This document shows positions 40,001 through 49,191 of a stretch of DNA of 64,000 nt, piece by piece; position 1 is the first letter of the stretch; each line of letters starts with the position of its first letter. Under the pieces are notes generated by a model. It saw only the letters and a list, made by a program, of their open reading frames with translations, was not told where the DNA came from and did not search any database. A program made the position numbers and the translations under genes. Source of the DNA: Blepharisma japonicum (Eukaryota > Ciliophora > Heterotrichea > Heterotrichida > Blepharismidae); contig CATKHK010000004.1 in the NCBI GenBank assembly GCA_949751835.1, positions 496,001 through 560,000 of the forward strand, written 5' to 3'.

Positions 40001-41636
40001 AGCCAGCTGGGCAAAGCAATCAGAAAATGAGCAGCAAAGCCTATATTATTTTGAAATTTTTATTTTGTTAGTGATTCTTCTATATATTACCTACTTTTTG
40101 AGGAGCCTAGCTTTAAGCTATGGAATACTTCAAGCATCAAACCAAGCTCACAATAACGCTCTGCAAGGAATTATTAAATCAATGGTGTCATTTTTTGATT
40201 TAAATCCTACAGGAAGAATGATCAATCGGTTTTCAAAAGACACTATGATAACAGATGAACTGCTTCAGATGTATTTCATCGACTTAGTTACGTATTTCAT
40301 TATCATATTAGGAAATCTAATAGTGGTGTCCATCATCGCTCCTCCAATAATAGCTGCAGTTTTCATATTTATTATTTATGTTTTTATGCTAGTCAAGTGG
40401 ATTGTCCCTATTACAAAAGACCTCAAAAAAATAGAATTAATTTCAAAAAGCCCTATTTTTTCACTTATTAACTCAACTATAAATGGCTTAATGACAATAA
40501 GAGCTTTAGATCTGCAATCAAAATTCAGGGCTGACTACAAAAACGCAATGAAATTCAATCTTCGTGCTGCCTTCTCTTATCAAATTATACTTAAATTTTA
40601 CCAAGGCTATACAGAGCTAGGAGCAACAATTATTACAATTTCAAATGTTGTTGTTCTAATCCTATATAAGGATTATATAAGTGAAAATCTTGCAGCAATG
40701 GTGATTTCTCTAACTACTTCTATGACGGGCTTGGTCGCATATTGGTCGAAAACTATTGTAGAAACAGACAATTTTATGGCTTCTCCTCAAAGATTGGTTG
40801 AGTATGCTGAAATTGCTCCTGAAGAAGAATCAAAAAATCCTAAAAATTTTACAATAAAAAAAGGAAAACTCAAATTCAAGCATCTTTGTATGAAATACAA
40901 AGAAAATTATCCATTAGTGTTAAAAGATCTTACTTTTACAGTTTTTGCAGGACAAAAAGTAGGAATAATTGGAAGGACTGGGGCAGGGAAATCATCAATT
41001 TTAGGAGCTCTTTTTCGACTTTATAGTCCATCATCAGGCACTATATACATAGACGGCCAAGATTATTTAGAAGCTAGTCTTTACGATCTTCGAACACAAA
41101 TATCAGTTATTCCTCAATCTCCGACCATTTTTTATGCAAGTATCAGAGATAATATTGATCCTGAAAAAAAGTATTCTGAACAAGAAATTATTGATGTTCT
41201 TAAAGAATGCAGGCTCCAATCACTTTTAGCATCATCTACTAGAGGAATTAATACCATTCTATCTGAAGGTGGAAATATAAGTTCTGGTCAAAAACAGTTA
41301 ATTTGTTTAGCACGAGCCATTTTGAGGGGAAACAAAATAGTTATGATGGATGAGGCAACAGCAAATGTGGATAGCGAAACTGACAAATTTATTCACAAAA
41401 ATATTAGGAAGAAATTTAAAGATAGCACAGTAATGATAATTGCTCATCGGCTGAGGACTGTTATTAAAACAGACATGATCATAGTAATGGATGAAGGAAC
41501 TTGCAAAGAGCAAGGAACTCCTCTATCATTAGCAAAGAATGAGAATTCTTTATTAGCAAAGCTGATTCATTATTCAGGAGAGCAAGAATCTCAATATTTA
41601 ATGAATAAAATAGACAAGCATGCACTAGTTAAATAA
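37028..41636 (+). CDS. ABC transporter, ABCC/MRP-type, copy 2, interrupted by an 817-bp insertion
   Basis: Tandem duplicate of the ABCC exporter at 31624-35415. Start MEQKKFAYDRSSIFKDFFMSW (pieces; final W is TGA). TMD1, NBD1, TMD2 and NBD2 match copy 1 nearly throughout, with NBD1 Walker A GSVGSGKS, LSGGQKAR, LLDDPLSAVD, NBD2 GRTGAGKS and MMDEATANVD. Between codons 440 and 441, ten residues before NBD1's Walker A, 817 bp are inserted (38348-39164). Without it the gene is exactly 3,792 nt, the same as copy 1, and the frame reads NFSLQKGEKLAV. With it the frame stops after NFSLPNRIFLKVLL. If the insertion is not removed from DNA or RNA, the gene would be broken. Conservation of all motifs suggests selection. 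Confidence 0.85.
38345..39164 (+). mobile_element. IES-like insertion with TTA direct repeats, 817 bp
   Basis: TTA at 38345-38347 is repeated at 39162-39164; one copy plus the intervening sequence is 817 bp. Pre-insertion sequence, judged from copy 1, is TCC-TTA-AAA-AAA-GGA, and here it becomes TCC-TTA-CAA-AAA-GGA after removal. TA-bounded internal eliminated sequences are known in Blepharisma and other ciliates and are cut out when the macronucleus forms. I see no transposase frame and no convincing terminal inverted repeats (left CCTAACAGGATA, right reversed ATTCCCTCTTCA). The middle (38460-39000) is GC-richer. It could be a retained IES, an assembly containing germline DNA, or a small non-autonomous element. 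An 817-nt intron is unlikely since it lacks GT...AG ends there. Confidence 0.75.
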
Positions 41637-41890
41637 TTTTCAACTATTAAATTTAATAGAATAAATAAAGTAGAAAATCAGAGGATCAGGATCTGCTTAA
41701 AAATAAACTGATAAGCCCTTAATATTAAGGATATGGTGAGCTGTCATGCATTTATTAGAGCGCTTAAAATCTATCTCAAATGCAGGAAATAAACCTATTT
41801 AATAAAAAGATGAGAAGTGGCAAAGAATTATTTAGATAGACCAGAGATAAGCTTATACAAGCCAATTTAGTTTTAGAGGGTTCAATAGAA
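41637..41890. other. intergenic spacer with short palindrome
   Basis: About 250 bp following ABCC copy 2. Contains a perfect 14-bp palindrome CCTTAATATTAAGG (41717-41730). No coding potential supported. Confidence 0.4.
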
Positions 41891-42337
41891 ATGCCTATTA
41901 TAAAATATCGAGCTGAAGGAGAAGATAAAGCTTACGATTTAAGCAACTACATAGAAGATTACTATAAGTTATTACAAGAAGTTCCAACTTACGTAAGCGA
42001 CTGTTCTTACGTATTAAAGCACGTTCCTAATATAAAAGAGTTAATTACTAAGCTTAGCAAGAGTTTTAAGTTGCCAGAAATTTCTAGCATGATTGATATC
42101 CAGTCAAACATAGAAGTGCAAATGCTATCCAAATTGTTTTCTGAAGAAAAAACTAAAATGAAGTTAATAAGTTATTTATATTGACAAACTTTTTCAGAAT
42201 GGCTAAAAGATAATGAAATTGGATTAGACCTTGGAGTTCCTTTCTTTCATGATGAAGATTCATTATCTTGGAGCACTAGAGTACTTGGAGAAGCAATATA
42301 CAGAGCTTTTAGCCAACAAGCCAAATTTGAAGAGTAG
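41891..42337 (+). CDS. uncharacterised protein, 148 aa
   Basis: Not recognised. Start MPIIKYRAEGEDKAYDLSNY; an in-frame TAG lies upstream with no ATG between, so the start is fairly sure. A TGA at 42182-42184 is Trp (SYLYWQTFSEWLKDNE) and extends the protein by about 50 residues to TAG at 42335-42337. The pattern is helical and acidic, with no membrane segment. The C-terminal part has GVPFFHDEDSLSWSTRVLGE. The TGA-Trp continuing into a further ordinary coding stretch is the best argument for the gene. Confidence 0.65.
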
Positions 42338-42658
42338 CATGCTATTGGAGATAGCTCAATAAAAAGGCTGCAATATAATATTTATTAAATGTTTTCTCAA
42401 TGACAAGAAAAGCTAAAGCTAAGAAATGAAACTTGCATATGCATTATATTGAATATTCTTTAATTTTTTTAAATAAATGCTTTACTATAAAAATTTGGCC
42501 TGAACCTTCTTTTGGTTCGGGCTATACATCTATGATTTTTGCAAATTCAATCTTCAATCATCTTAGTATAGTAATTTCTAATTTTTAAGACGTAGAGCCC
42601 ACAAATTCTTATACATTATATACTTGATACACATATTAAACAATAAAAAGATTAGAAA
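42338..42658. other. convergent intergenic region
   Basis: About 320 bp between the ends of two convergent genes. The only structure I see is the hairpin at 42498-42522. Confidence 0.5.
42498..42522. terminator. 9-bp hairpin in convergent 3' region
   Basis: GCCTGAACC and GGTTCGGGC can pair (8 Watson-Crick pairs and one G-T) around a 7-nt loop TTCTTTT. It lies between convergent genes in otherwise AT-rich DNA, so a role in 3' ends is possible but unproven. Confidence 0.35.
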
Positions 42659-43384
42659 TTACTTTTTAACTACTATTTTTTGGTATAATCCTCCAAAATA
42701 TGTATCTTTCTTAACTTCTGTCACCTGAGGAAGCCAATCTTTTATTTCTCTCTTCCATAAATCTAGCGCAAATGGTTCCAGAGTTCTTAGGATTGGAATC
42801 ATTATATATCGAAAAGGATTAAGCCTTGATGGCCCATGATAGTCCACAAATATGACTTTTCCTCCAGGTTTTGTAACCCTTACAGCTTCAGATATCGTCA
42901 ATTTTCTTGCTTCTTCAGGCTGCTCATGAAGCAAGAAATAAAGCACCGTATTATCAAAGACATTGTCCTCAAATGCAAGATTTGTTGAGTCCTGATGATG
43001 AAGGTGCAAATTTGTGGAATTTTTGCATTTTTCTTTCAAATTTTCAAGTTGGATTTCAGCAACATCTACTACATGGACTTCGGAATTTGAATTTGAAAGT
43101 TTGGTCAATTTCTGGGTAAAATTTCCATAAACGCATGCTACTTGTAAAGTTTTGCTGGGGAATGTGATTTCTTTTAAAGCGTAATCTCTTAAGCGGTTGA
43201 AGTTTCCCCAAAGGATCAAGTTGACTAATCATTGCCTTTCAAAAAACCAGACAGCGTTGGGGTGGACATAGGCCCACCAATATGTTTCAGTTAAGTATTT
43301 TGGCATTTCTGGAGCTTTTGCAGGGACTCGCGAATAGCATCGCTTTTCTGCAAAGGACCTGGATATAAGTCTAGCTATTCGCAT
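42659..43384 (-). CDS. rquA: RquA-type rhodoquinone biosynthesis methyltransferase-like protein, mitochondrial
   Basis: RquA converts ubiquinone to rhodoquinone, the low-potential carrier used for fumarate reduction without oxygen. 241 aa from MRIARLISRSFAEKRCYSRV, a likely mitochondrial targeting peptide (Arg/Ser rich, no acids in the first 12). Diagnostic features: ETYWWAYVHPNAVWFFERQW, then LVNLILWGNFNRLRDYAL, with the SAM-motif region changed from the usual G-x-G-x-G to LQVACVYGNFTQKL. Also VVDVAEIQLENLKEKC, YFLLHEQPEEARKL, PGGKVIFVDYHGPSRLNP and RTLEPFALDLWKREI. The Trp in FERQW is TGA, so a standard-code reading would lose the diagnostic N-terminus. It is not COQ5/UbiE, which keeps the glycine-rich loop. 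The gene is thought to spread by lateral transfer among eukaryotes from bacteria; codon use here looks native. Confidence 0.9.
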
Positions 43385-43803
43385 AAATTACAAATCCATT
43401 AAGAAAATATCTAATTGAGTGCATGCTCATTATTTTTGGTGGTGGATAATTATTTTGGAATCATGAGTTTGAGATATAAAAAATAAAGCTTAATGTAATT
43501 AAGTGATTTTTTTAGTTTTACATAAGCTAGGAAAAATCAAATTATATTTAAATAGATCTTTCTTGAGTATTGAAGAAATTATATAGGAGTTTATGCTCTG
43601 AGTAAAAATCTGCGCGTATAACATCTTTTATGTTTTTTAGCTTTTGTTGCTTCTATAAATAGACTTTATTATCATAAACCAAAAAGAAATTTATTTTATA
43701 TGATTTCACTTGCTTCAGACGTTGATTTTATTCATAAGACCTTAAAAGTTCTCAAGCCATTTTGAAACTTATTCAGGTTAGTCGTAATTTATTTATTTAT
43801 TTA
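43385..43803. other. intergenic region
   Basis: About 420 bp upstream of the RquA gene and downstream of the 565-aa gene. AT-rich, ending in a run of ATTT repeats (43788-43803). An overlapping plus-strand frame from 43700 is rejected as antisense to a real gene. Confidence 0.4.
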
Positions 43804-45501
43804 TTATGCATTAGTTCGATGCCTTTTAGAATTTCTTCTTACAATCGGAGCAAATTGCTCATTACCTTCCATTTTACTCGGTTGGTCAGACAGCGAGTCT
43901 TGAAGTATTTTTAGTTCACTAATTACAGATTCAAGTTTTAAGTCTGGCGAAAGTTCAACGCCTGCATTTTGTTGCTCATATTCTTTCATTAAGTCAAAAA
44001 TTGGCTTTAATAGATAAGGAAGCTCAAGAAACATTCGCTTAATTTCTTCGATTTCAGGAGATATTGAAGACACGTTATTAAAAGCTTGTTCGATCTCAAT
44101 TACTTGCTTATGGACACTCATTCTTAGCTCTCGTCCTGGCCTTCCTTTTATCATTGGTTTTACCTCTAAAGTATCTTTTGCGAATGCACAGGCTTGCGAT
44201 ATTATCTGTTGCCCTTCTTTAATCCATTCACTTTCTTGTGGAAAATTTGATCGCTGATTCCACCATTTTTCTAAAATTTCTCTACTTTCCAGGAGACCGA
44301 TTAATGCTTTTTGTCCTGGAAGAGCTATTTGAGTTGGCTCTCCAAGTAAATTTCTTATAAAGGAAATCTTATGCCAAATATGCTCTTTTAGCATTTGAAA
44401 GTCTTTATTAGTAGAGTATAAATCAAGGCTTTGGGAGCGAAGTAGTGGAGAATTTAAAGAGTCTCTAAGTTCTTTAATGATTTTGTCCTTTTCTACAAGT
44501 CTTGAATGCTTAAGGAGGCATTCTTGGCATTCATTAATGGCTACATGCTTAATTGAGTCAGATCTGTCTTTTTTAAATGATGTCCGAATTTCTGGGCTAT
44601 TGCTTTCTTGAGAGACTTTATCATCTAATCCATAAGATCTTGCAGGGTTTTTGAAACTATTAGGGCTCTTTTTTATATCATCCAGCTCTTTCTGCATAGC
44701 AATAAGCTGATCTTTATACCCTTTTGCAGTATTGCAATATCTTTCTGCTGTACAATTAAATGCTATTGGCTTTCCTTCTATGGCGGCTTTATATTTGCCC
44801 AAGATTTCTCGATTTTCAATTTGAATGGCTTGGAATTGTGTAAACAAGCCATAAAAACTTGTTAAGACCTTGCTATTTTCAGCAGAAAATTTTGCAATCC
44901 TTTCATGCAAGGCAAAATTCTCCTGCTGGATTTCTCTGCAGGTCTTGCATTCATAAAATCTTTCATCTGCTTTAAATGACTGAAATTGCTTATCAAATCT
45001 TGAATCACTGTTTGTATCTTGCAATTGTAATACTGTATAATATGAATTTTTATATTTTTCTACATCTTTTTCAGCTCTAGCAAGCTTTCTTTTATAAATC
45101 TCTAGCTCATTACTTAGTTCTTCAACAGATTGATATGATTCTCTAGGCTGCATTAGTTTAAGCGTTGGACTGTCAATTTTTAGATCTGATTGAATATTTT
45201 TATCGCCAGTTCCATTATCTTGAGTCCATTCAAATCCTGGTGGAGGAGGAATTATTTTTCTTAGATTTTTTGGTGCTGATTTTTGAAAGCTAACTATTCT
45301 TGGGCTCAGGCTTGAATTTTGAGTTTTAGATTGCAGTTGAGGACTTAGATTAGTATTTGTTCCTGCAGGAGTCTTAAAAGCTGAAAATGGGCTCTCAAAC
45401 GAATAGAAATCAGAATCTAAATGAAAATTACAACCATCTGTAAAAGGAGATGCTTTATCTGGGGATTGAGAATATTGGTCGCCAAGTAATTTTTGATCCA
45501 T
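43804..45501 (-). CDS. uncharacterised coiled-coil protein, 565 aa
   Basis: Not recognised. Start MDQKLLGDQYSQSPDKASPF; stop TAA. The N-terminal 130 residues are Ser/Pro/Gln-rich and probably unstructured (SPFSAFKTPAGTNTNLSPQL, with many SP/TP sites). Coiled coil follows from about 125 (YQSVEELSNELEIYKRKLARAEKD) to 290, including CKTCREIQQENFALHERIAK, with two cysteine pairs CKTC and CQECLLKH. Residues 365-520 look helical and folded. It may be a centrosomal or basal body protein by composition, but nothing decides this. No introns or TGAs are needed. It diverges from the next gene. Confidence 0.75.
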   Translation of the reverse strand: MDQKLLGDQYSQSPDKASPFTDGCNFHLDSDFYSFESPFSAFKTPAGTNTNLSPQLQSKTQNSSLSPRIVSFQKSAPKNLRKIIPPPPGFEWTQDNGTGDKNIQSDLKIDSPTLKLMQPRESYQSVEELSNELEIYKRKLARAEKDVEKYKNSYYTVLQLQDTNSDSRFDKQFQSFKADERFYECKTCREIQQENFALHERIAKFSAENSKVLTSFYGLFTQFQAIQIENREILGKYKAAIEGKPIAFNCTAERYCNTAKGYKDQLIAMQKELDDIKKSPNSFKNPARSYGLDDKVSQESNSPEIRTSFKKDRSDSIKHVAINECQECLLKHSRLVEKDKIIKELRDSLNSPLLRSQSLDLYSTNKDFQMLKEHIWHKISFIRNLLGEPTQIALPGQKALIGLLESREILEKWWNQRSNFPQESEWIKEGQQIISQACAFAKDTLEVKPMIKGRPGRELRMSVHKQVIEIEQAFNNVSSISPEIEEIKRMFLELPYLLKPIFDLMKEYEQQNAGVELSPDLKLESVISELKILQDSLSDQPSKMEGNEQFAPIVRRNSKRHRTNA

Positions 45502-45931
45502 GATCTATTATGATTAATTGTAATATGCCTAGATCTATTAATTTTTTTATATAGATTAACTCGATATGAAATCATTTCTGCTCTATAAGAGTTTAATGTA
45601 TAATTAATTCAGTAATTTAAGTAATTTAAGTAATGTAAATTAATATGAATTAATATGAATTAAATGATGGAATATTGCTTAAGAAAATCAAAAATTATTT
45701 TTAATCGTTTCAATTCTCCCAGTAAATGAGTTTGCTTTATTTTTAAATCAGGTTTAAATCTATGAGCATGAATCCTCTGTAAATTTCTTCTTTTAATATT
45801 AAATTTATTATCTCTCCTAATAGTAAGCCTATATAATTTTTATTATTTAAAATAATAAAATATATAATTTTGGCAACTTTACATACTATGCTTAAATTTA
45901 TTCTAAATTCATATTCAAGCAATTTTTATAA
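45502..45931. other. divergent intergenic region with short tandem repeats
   Basis: About 430 bp between two divergent genes. AT-rich; includes the tandem repeats at 45611-45664. No coding sequence seen. Confidence 0.5.
45611..45664 (+). repeat. short AT-rich tandem repeats
   Basis: AGTAATTTA repeated about three times with a changed last unit, followed by ATTAATATGA repeated twice and a partial third unit. Located in the shared promoter region of two coiled-coil genes. Confidence 0.7.
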
Positions 45932-47281
45932 ATGGGCTGCCTTTGTGCTAAAAACCACGCTGTTGTAACAATCGAGGAAGAAATCAAATCACTAAAGCTA
46001 AAAAATGCTGCATATGAAGCCACTCTTGCGCACAGCTCCTCAGGCGTCCCAACAGCAATTAATCTATCTGGAGGTTATAGCGACATGGTAGATGAAGAAC
46101 AAATTCGTACACAAAAAACGCTGAAAAGTCTTCTTCATTATATCGGAATTGAAGATATTTCACCTGAAGAAATTGTGAAAAAGGTACAAGAATTCCGAGA
46201 CTCCACTAATAAAAGTTCTCAATATTTATGGGTTCGCTTAGAAGAATCTGAGCTTGAGAAAAAAATTTGTGAGCAGCTTATCCATGTAGTCAATATTCTT
46301 AAACAAATTGACAGTAAAAAGGCCCAGCATATAAAATCCAAAACTCAAAGTGTCGAAAATTTAATACAAGAACAATATCCCTACCTAATGCCTATGATAA
46401 ACGCTGTCAAAGAAAAAGAAATGGTGCATAGTTCTAGCAGAGGAGGGACTATTGAACAGATATTAATGAGGCTTCATAGTAGGTCTGAGCTTGATAAAGA
46501 GCTAGAACTGGTCCAGACCAAGCTAGAAAATGAGCAGTACGCCCAACTCCTCAATGCAAAAGATGAACAACTGAAGCAAATTCAACAGAAAATCAAGCAA
46601 CTGAGAAATGAAAAAAATGATATTGAAAGATCATGGGAACTTGTCAAAATGAATATTAAAACTGATCCAGAAGAGCTGAGAGCTGTTCAAATGGATCTTG
46701 ATGAAAAAGAAAAGGAACTGATTGAAGTAAAAAAGAAGCTTGAAGATATTGAGGCTCAAAAGCATGAAATCACTGTTTCTAAACAGTCCATTCTTGAAAT
46801 TCAAAATAAAATCAAAGATCAAGAAGATTTAATAAAACAAGAAAATGAGTATATAAAGCAGCTGCATAAGCACAATGAAGATTTGTCAGAAAAAATAAAA
46901 GAAATCCCAAACTTAGAAAAGCAAATTGCAAAACTAATAGAATCTAATAAAGAAAAAGAATCAGAAGCTATAAGACTTGAAGAGTTGCATGGGGATAACG
47001 CTAAAGCGATCAGAGAAGCTGTCGAAAAAATGAACGAAGAAATTCAGCTTAAAGAAGCCCGCATGGCAGAAATATCAGTCCAAACTGAAAAAGTCAACGA
47101 AGACATAAAATCTCTCCAATCTAAAAGAATCGCTGACATCAAAAAACAAGTCGCAATCAGAGTTTCCTATGCATTGAAGAAAGTACCTGAGCGCAGCATG
47201 CAAAGATGGAAGTGGATGGTTTTTAATCGTAAAAATCGTTCAAAAAGAAGCCAAGGCTTCGTAGAAGAGTTAGAGAATTAA
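45932..47281 (+). CDS. N-acylated coiled-coil protein, 449 aa
   Basis: Probably tethered to membranes by its N-terminus: MGCLCAKN offers Gly2 (myristoyl) and Cys3/Cys5 (palmitoyl). The first 100 residues include a short folded-looking segment (EQIRTQKTLKSLLHYIGIED). From about residue 175 to 400 it is one long coiled coil (ELDKELELVQTKLENEQYAQ... EKELIEVKKKLEDIEAQKHE). The C-terminus is strongly basic, with VPERSMQRWKWMVFNRKNRSKRS at 415-440. No introns or TGAs. Likely a cortical or ciliary-membrane scaffold in such a ciliate, though not shown. Stop TAA at 47279-47281; it converges on the next gene with 22 bp between. Confidence 0.8.
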   Translation: MGCLCAKNHAVVTIEEEIKSLKLKNAAYEATLAHSSSGVPTAINLSGGYSDMVDEEQIRTQKTLKSLLHYIGIEDISPEEIVKKVQEFRDSTNKSSQYLWVRLEESELEKKICEQLIHVVNILKQIDSKKAQHIKSKTQSVENLIQEQYPYLMPMINAVKEKEMVHSSSRGGTIEQILMRLHSRSELDKELELVQTKLENEQYAQLLNAKDEQLKQIQQKIKQLRNEKNDIERSWELVKMNIKTDPEELRAVQMDLDEKEKELIEVKKKLEDIEAQKHEITVSKQSILEIQNKIKDQEDLIKQENEYIKQLHKHNEDLSEKIKEIPNLEKQIAKLIESNKEKESEAIRLEELHGDNAKAIREAVEKMNEEIQLKEARMAEISVQTEKVNEDIKSLQSKRIADIKKQVAIRVSYALKKVPERSMQRWKWMVFNRKNRSKRSQGFVEELEN

Positions 47282-47303
47282 TATCTAAATTATACGAACA
47301 GCA

Positions 47304-48071
47304 TTAATTAAAAAATGACTCAATTATATCTTCACTTTCGTTGTCTACCATAAAGAAATCCATAGGTTCATTGATCAGTTCATCTTGTGTTTCCCCAGGA
47401 GGCGATGCGCAACTGAGTGGGGATTCTCTTCCATCTATGGAAGAACTGCCGGTTGGCACATAATTCAGGAGATCTTTAGTTGCATAATCGTAAAATACGA
47501 ACCAAAGATCGCTTCCAGGCTTGCATTTCTTCGAAAGTTCAGCCTTTCCGTTCTCTTTAAACCACTCCTGAAAAAGTGTTACAAAATAAGGCCTTGTGAA
47601 GAGATAGTTCTTGTACCGCTTCCCATATGATAAAAATCTGTTTCCTTTTTCAGGCTTACCATTAGGTCCTAAATGCTCATTCCAAAATACTTGTTCTTCT
47701 AAGTTCATCTGGTCAGAAATCTTCGGATATAGATCTTTCATATGAGCTCGAAAAGCTCTCAGCCAATATTTGTCTTTTTCTTCAGTTTTCTTCTTGATTG
47801 GGTCATGTGGACGAAGAGGCCTTCTTCCTCTTTTCTTTTTAAGGTTTGATGGAGATGTTGGGGATTCTTCTTGAGACTCTTGCTTGTCTTCAAATATTTT
47901 GTCGAGATATTCGTCCATTCCTCGTTCTAAATTTGAATGAGGGGAACTTGGCCAGCTGGGCCATGTGTCATTATCTGAGCCTGGAATTTGGACCAGAGAG
48001 TGTGCTTGCTCGAGAGCTATGTCATTGAGTTTTTGTTCTATTTCAATGCTTTCGTGATGAGTTGTATCCAT
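47304..48071 (-). CDS. uncharacterised basic protein with AT-hook-like motif, 255 aa
   Basis: Start MDTTHHESIEIEQKLND at 48071 (further upstream only a GTG is in frame). KKKRGRRPLRPHDPIKKK near residues 75-92 resembles an AT-hook (RGRRP) plus a nuclear localisation signal. A folded part (about 95-200) contains KYWLRAFRAHMKDLYPKISD, FWNEHLGPNGKPEKGNRF and YFVTLFQEWFKENGKAEL, rich in Trp, Tyr and Lys; I do not recognise it as a named domain. An acidic C-terminus (FFMVDNESEDIIESFFN) could be an activation segment. It may be a transcription-related or chromatin protein. Stop TAA. This is inference from composition. Confidence 0.7.
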   Translation of the reverse strand: MDTTHHESIEIEQKLNDIALEQAHSLVQIPGSDNDTWPSWPSSPHSNLERGMDEYLDKIFEDKQESQEESPTSPSNLKKKRGRRPLRPHDPIKKKTEEKDKYWLRAFRAHMKDLYPKISDQMNLEEQVFWNEHLGPNGKPEKGNRFLSYGKRYKNYLFTRPYFVTLFQEWFKENGKAELSKKCKPGSDLWFVFYDYATKDLLNYVPTGSSSIDGRESPLSCASPPGETQDELINEPMDFFMVDNESEDIIESFFN

Positions 48072-49191
48072 AATATATAATCCATTAGAATTTTTGAACA
48101 CATGAATTAAGTGTATAAAGATGCAGTTGTTTAATTAATATATATTCTTGATATAAACCTCTAGTTAAGCTTACTTGTAAAAATCATTTAAAGAATCTGA
48201 AATAAAAAAATAACTTCTTTCTAATGAAGAAATCAAGTAGCAGGTAAGACTGGTGAAAAAAATAAAAATATGTTACAAAGAAGTTGACAATAAAAGAAAT
48301 ACGAAGAAATAGATTGAAAATGCTTGTGTTTTTATTTGGAGTATTTATTCATTTCACATGTTGATATTTTAGTAAAAAATTCATTTCTTATTTTTCGAAA
48401 ATTTTAGTTTTTTTGGATTCTAACTTTGTGTAAAAAAGTTGAATCTACACATATGAGTTGTTTTAGAATAAATTTTTATTTTTTCTTTTAATTCAATGAG
48501 TGGTATTAAGCTCTTGGCGACTTGCAAATTGATTCAGACCAAAGAGAGATGGATTCCATTAGCGATAGCTCTTTGGGCTGGGCTGGCTTTTGGTGCTAAA
48601 CCATTTTCTGCGACCAATAGGAGATCAAACTAAGTCAAAATATCCTTCTGTATTTATTGGGATGCATTCTTTAGCCTGCAAAAGAGCTAAAGCAGGCCAA
48701 AATGAAATTTTGAACTATCAAATAATAGTTCAAGCCTTGCTAACGGTATAAAGCCTTTAATCGCTGATAAAGATCAGAACTTGAGCAGATGAGTCTTCCC
48801 GATAGATTGTCTGATGATGTCACATTTTATTGGCTAAGAGAGAAAAAGGACATCAGTTGGGTATGTTGCCTAAGTACAAAGGGGTAGAGGAGGCTAAAAC
48901 AAACAATGCCTCTAGAATAATCTAATCTTTTAAATTTGATATTAAAATTTTTCAAATTAAATTTTCCAAAATAAAAATTTGACAATCTATTCCGCTGCTG
49001 TTATGGTATGACAAAAAATTATAAAGCATAATAAATATTTACTAAATTGTTGTCGCTTATAATATTTTCCTTCTCAGCCTTATATTATTTTTGATCTTTT
49101 CTGCTTATCAGTTCTTTATATCATAGATAAATAAAAGTAAAATAAAAAACTCTAAATTATTCTCAAAAATCCATGATATGTAAACATCATA
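48072..49191. other. long intergenic region with a GC-richer unassigned block
   Basis: About 1.1 kb between divergent genes, unusually long for this window. The part from about 48490 to 48930 is clearly less AT-rich and has internal short repeats (TCTTTGGGCT, GCAGGCCAAAATG). It shares short matches with the GC-richer block at 38460-39000, e.g. CTTTGGGCT and GAATAATCTA. No open frame, tRNA or snRNA could be recognised. The outer parts are AT-rich promoter-type sequence. Confidence 0.5.

Larger units (their letters stand above)
30785..41636. repeat. tandem segmental duplication B (copies about 30785-35415 and 35890-41636)
   Basis: Each copy holds the 5' end of the 878-aa gene, a divergent promoter region and a full ABCC transporter. 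ABCC copies are highly similar, and the second unit's 878-aa fragment has decayed. The second unit is longer because of extra sequence in the promoter region (about 36585-36985) and an 817-bp insertion inside the ABCC gene. Confidence 0.8.

Noticed and set aside
42505-42525. GGTTCGGGC near the hairpin as a tRNA B-box
   Set aside because: It pairs fully with the upstream arm as a simple hairpin, and there is no A-box or acceptor stem.
43700-44020. Plus-strand frame starting MISLASDVDF that runs into the 565-aa gene
   Set aside because: Most of it is antisense to the well-supported coiled-coil gene and the composition is that of a shadow frame.
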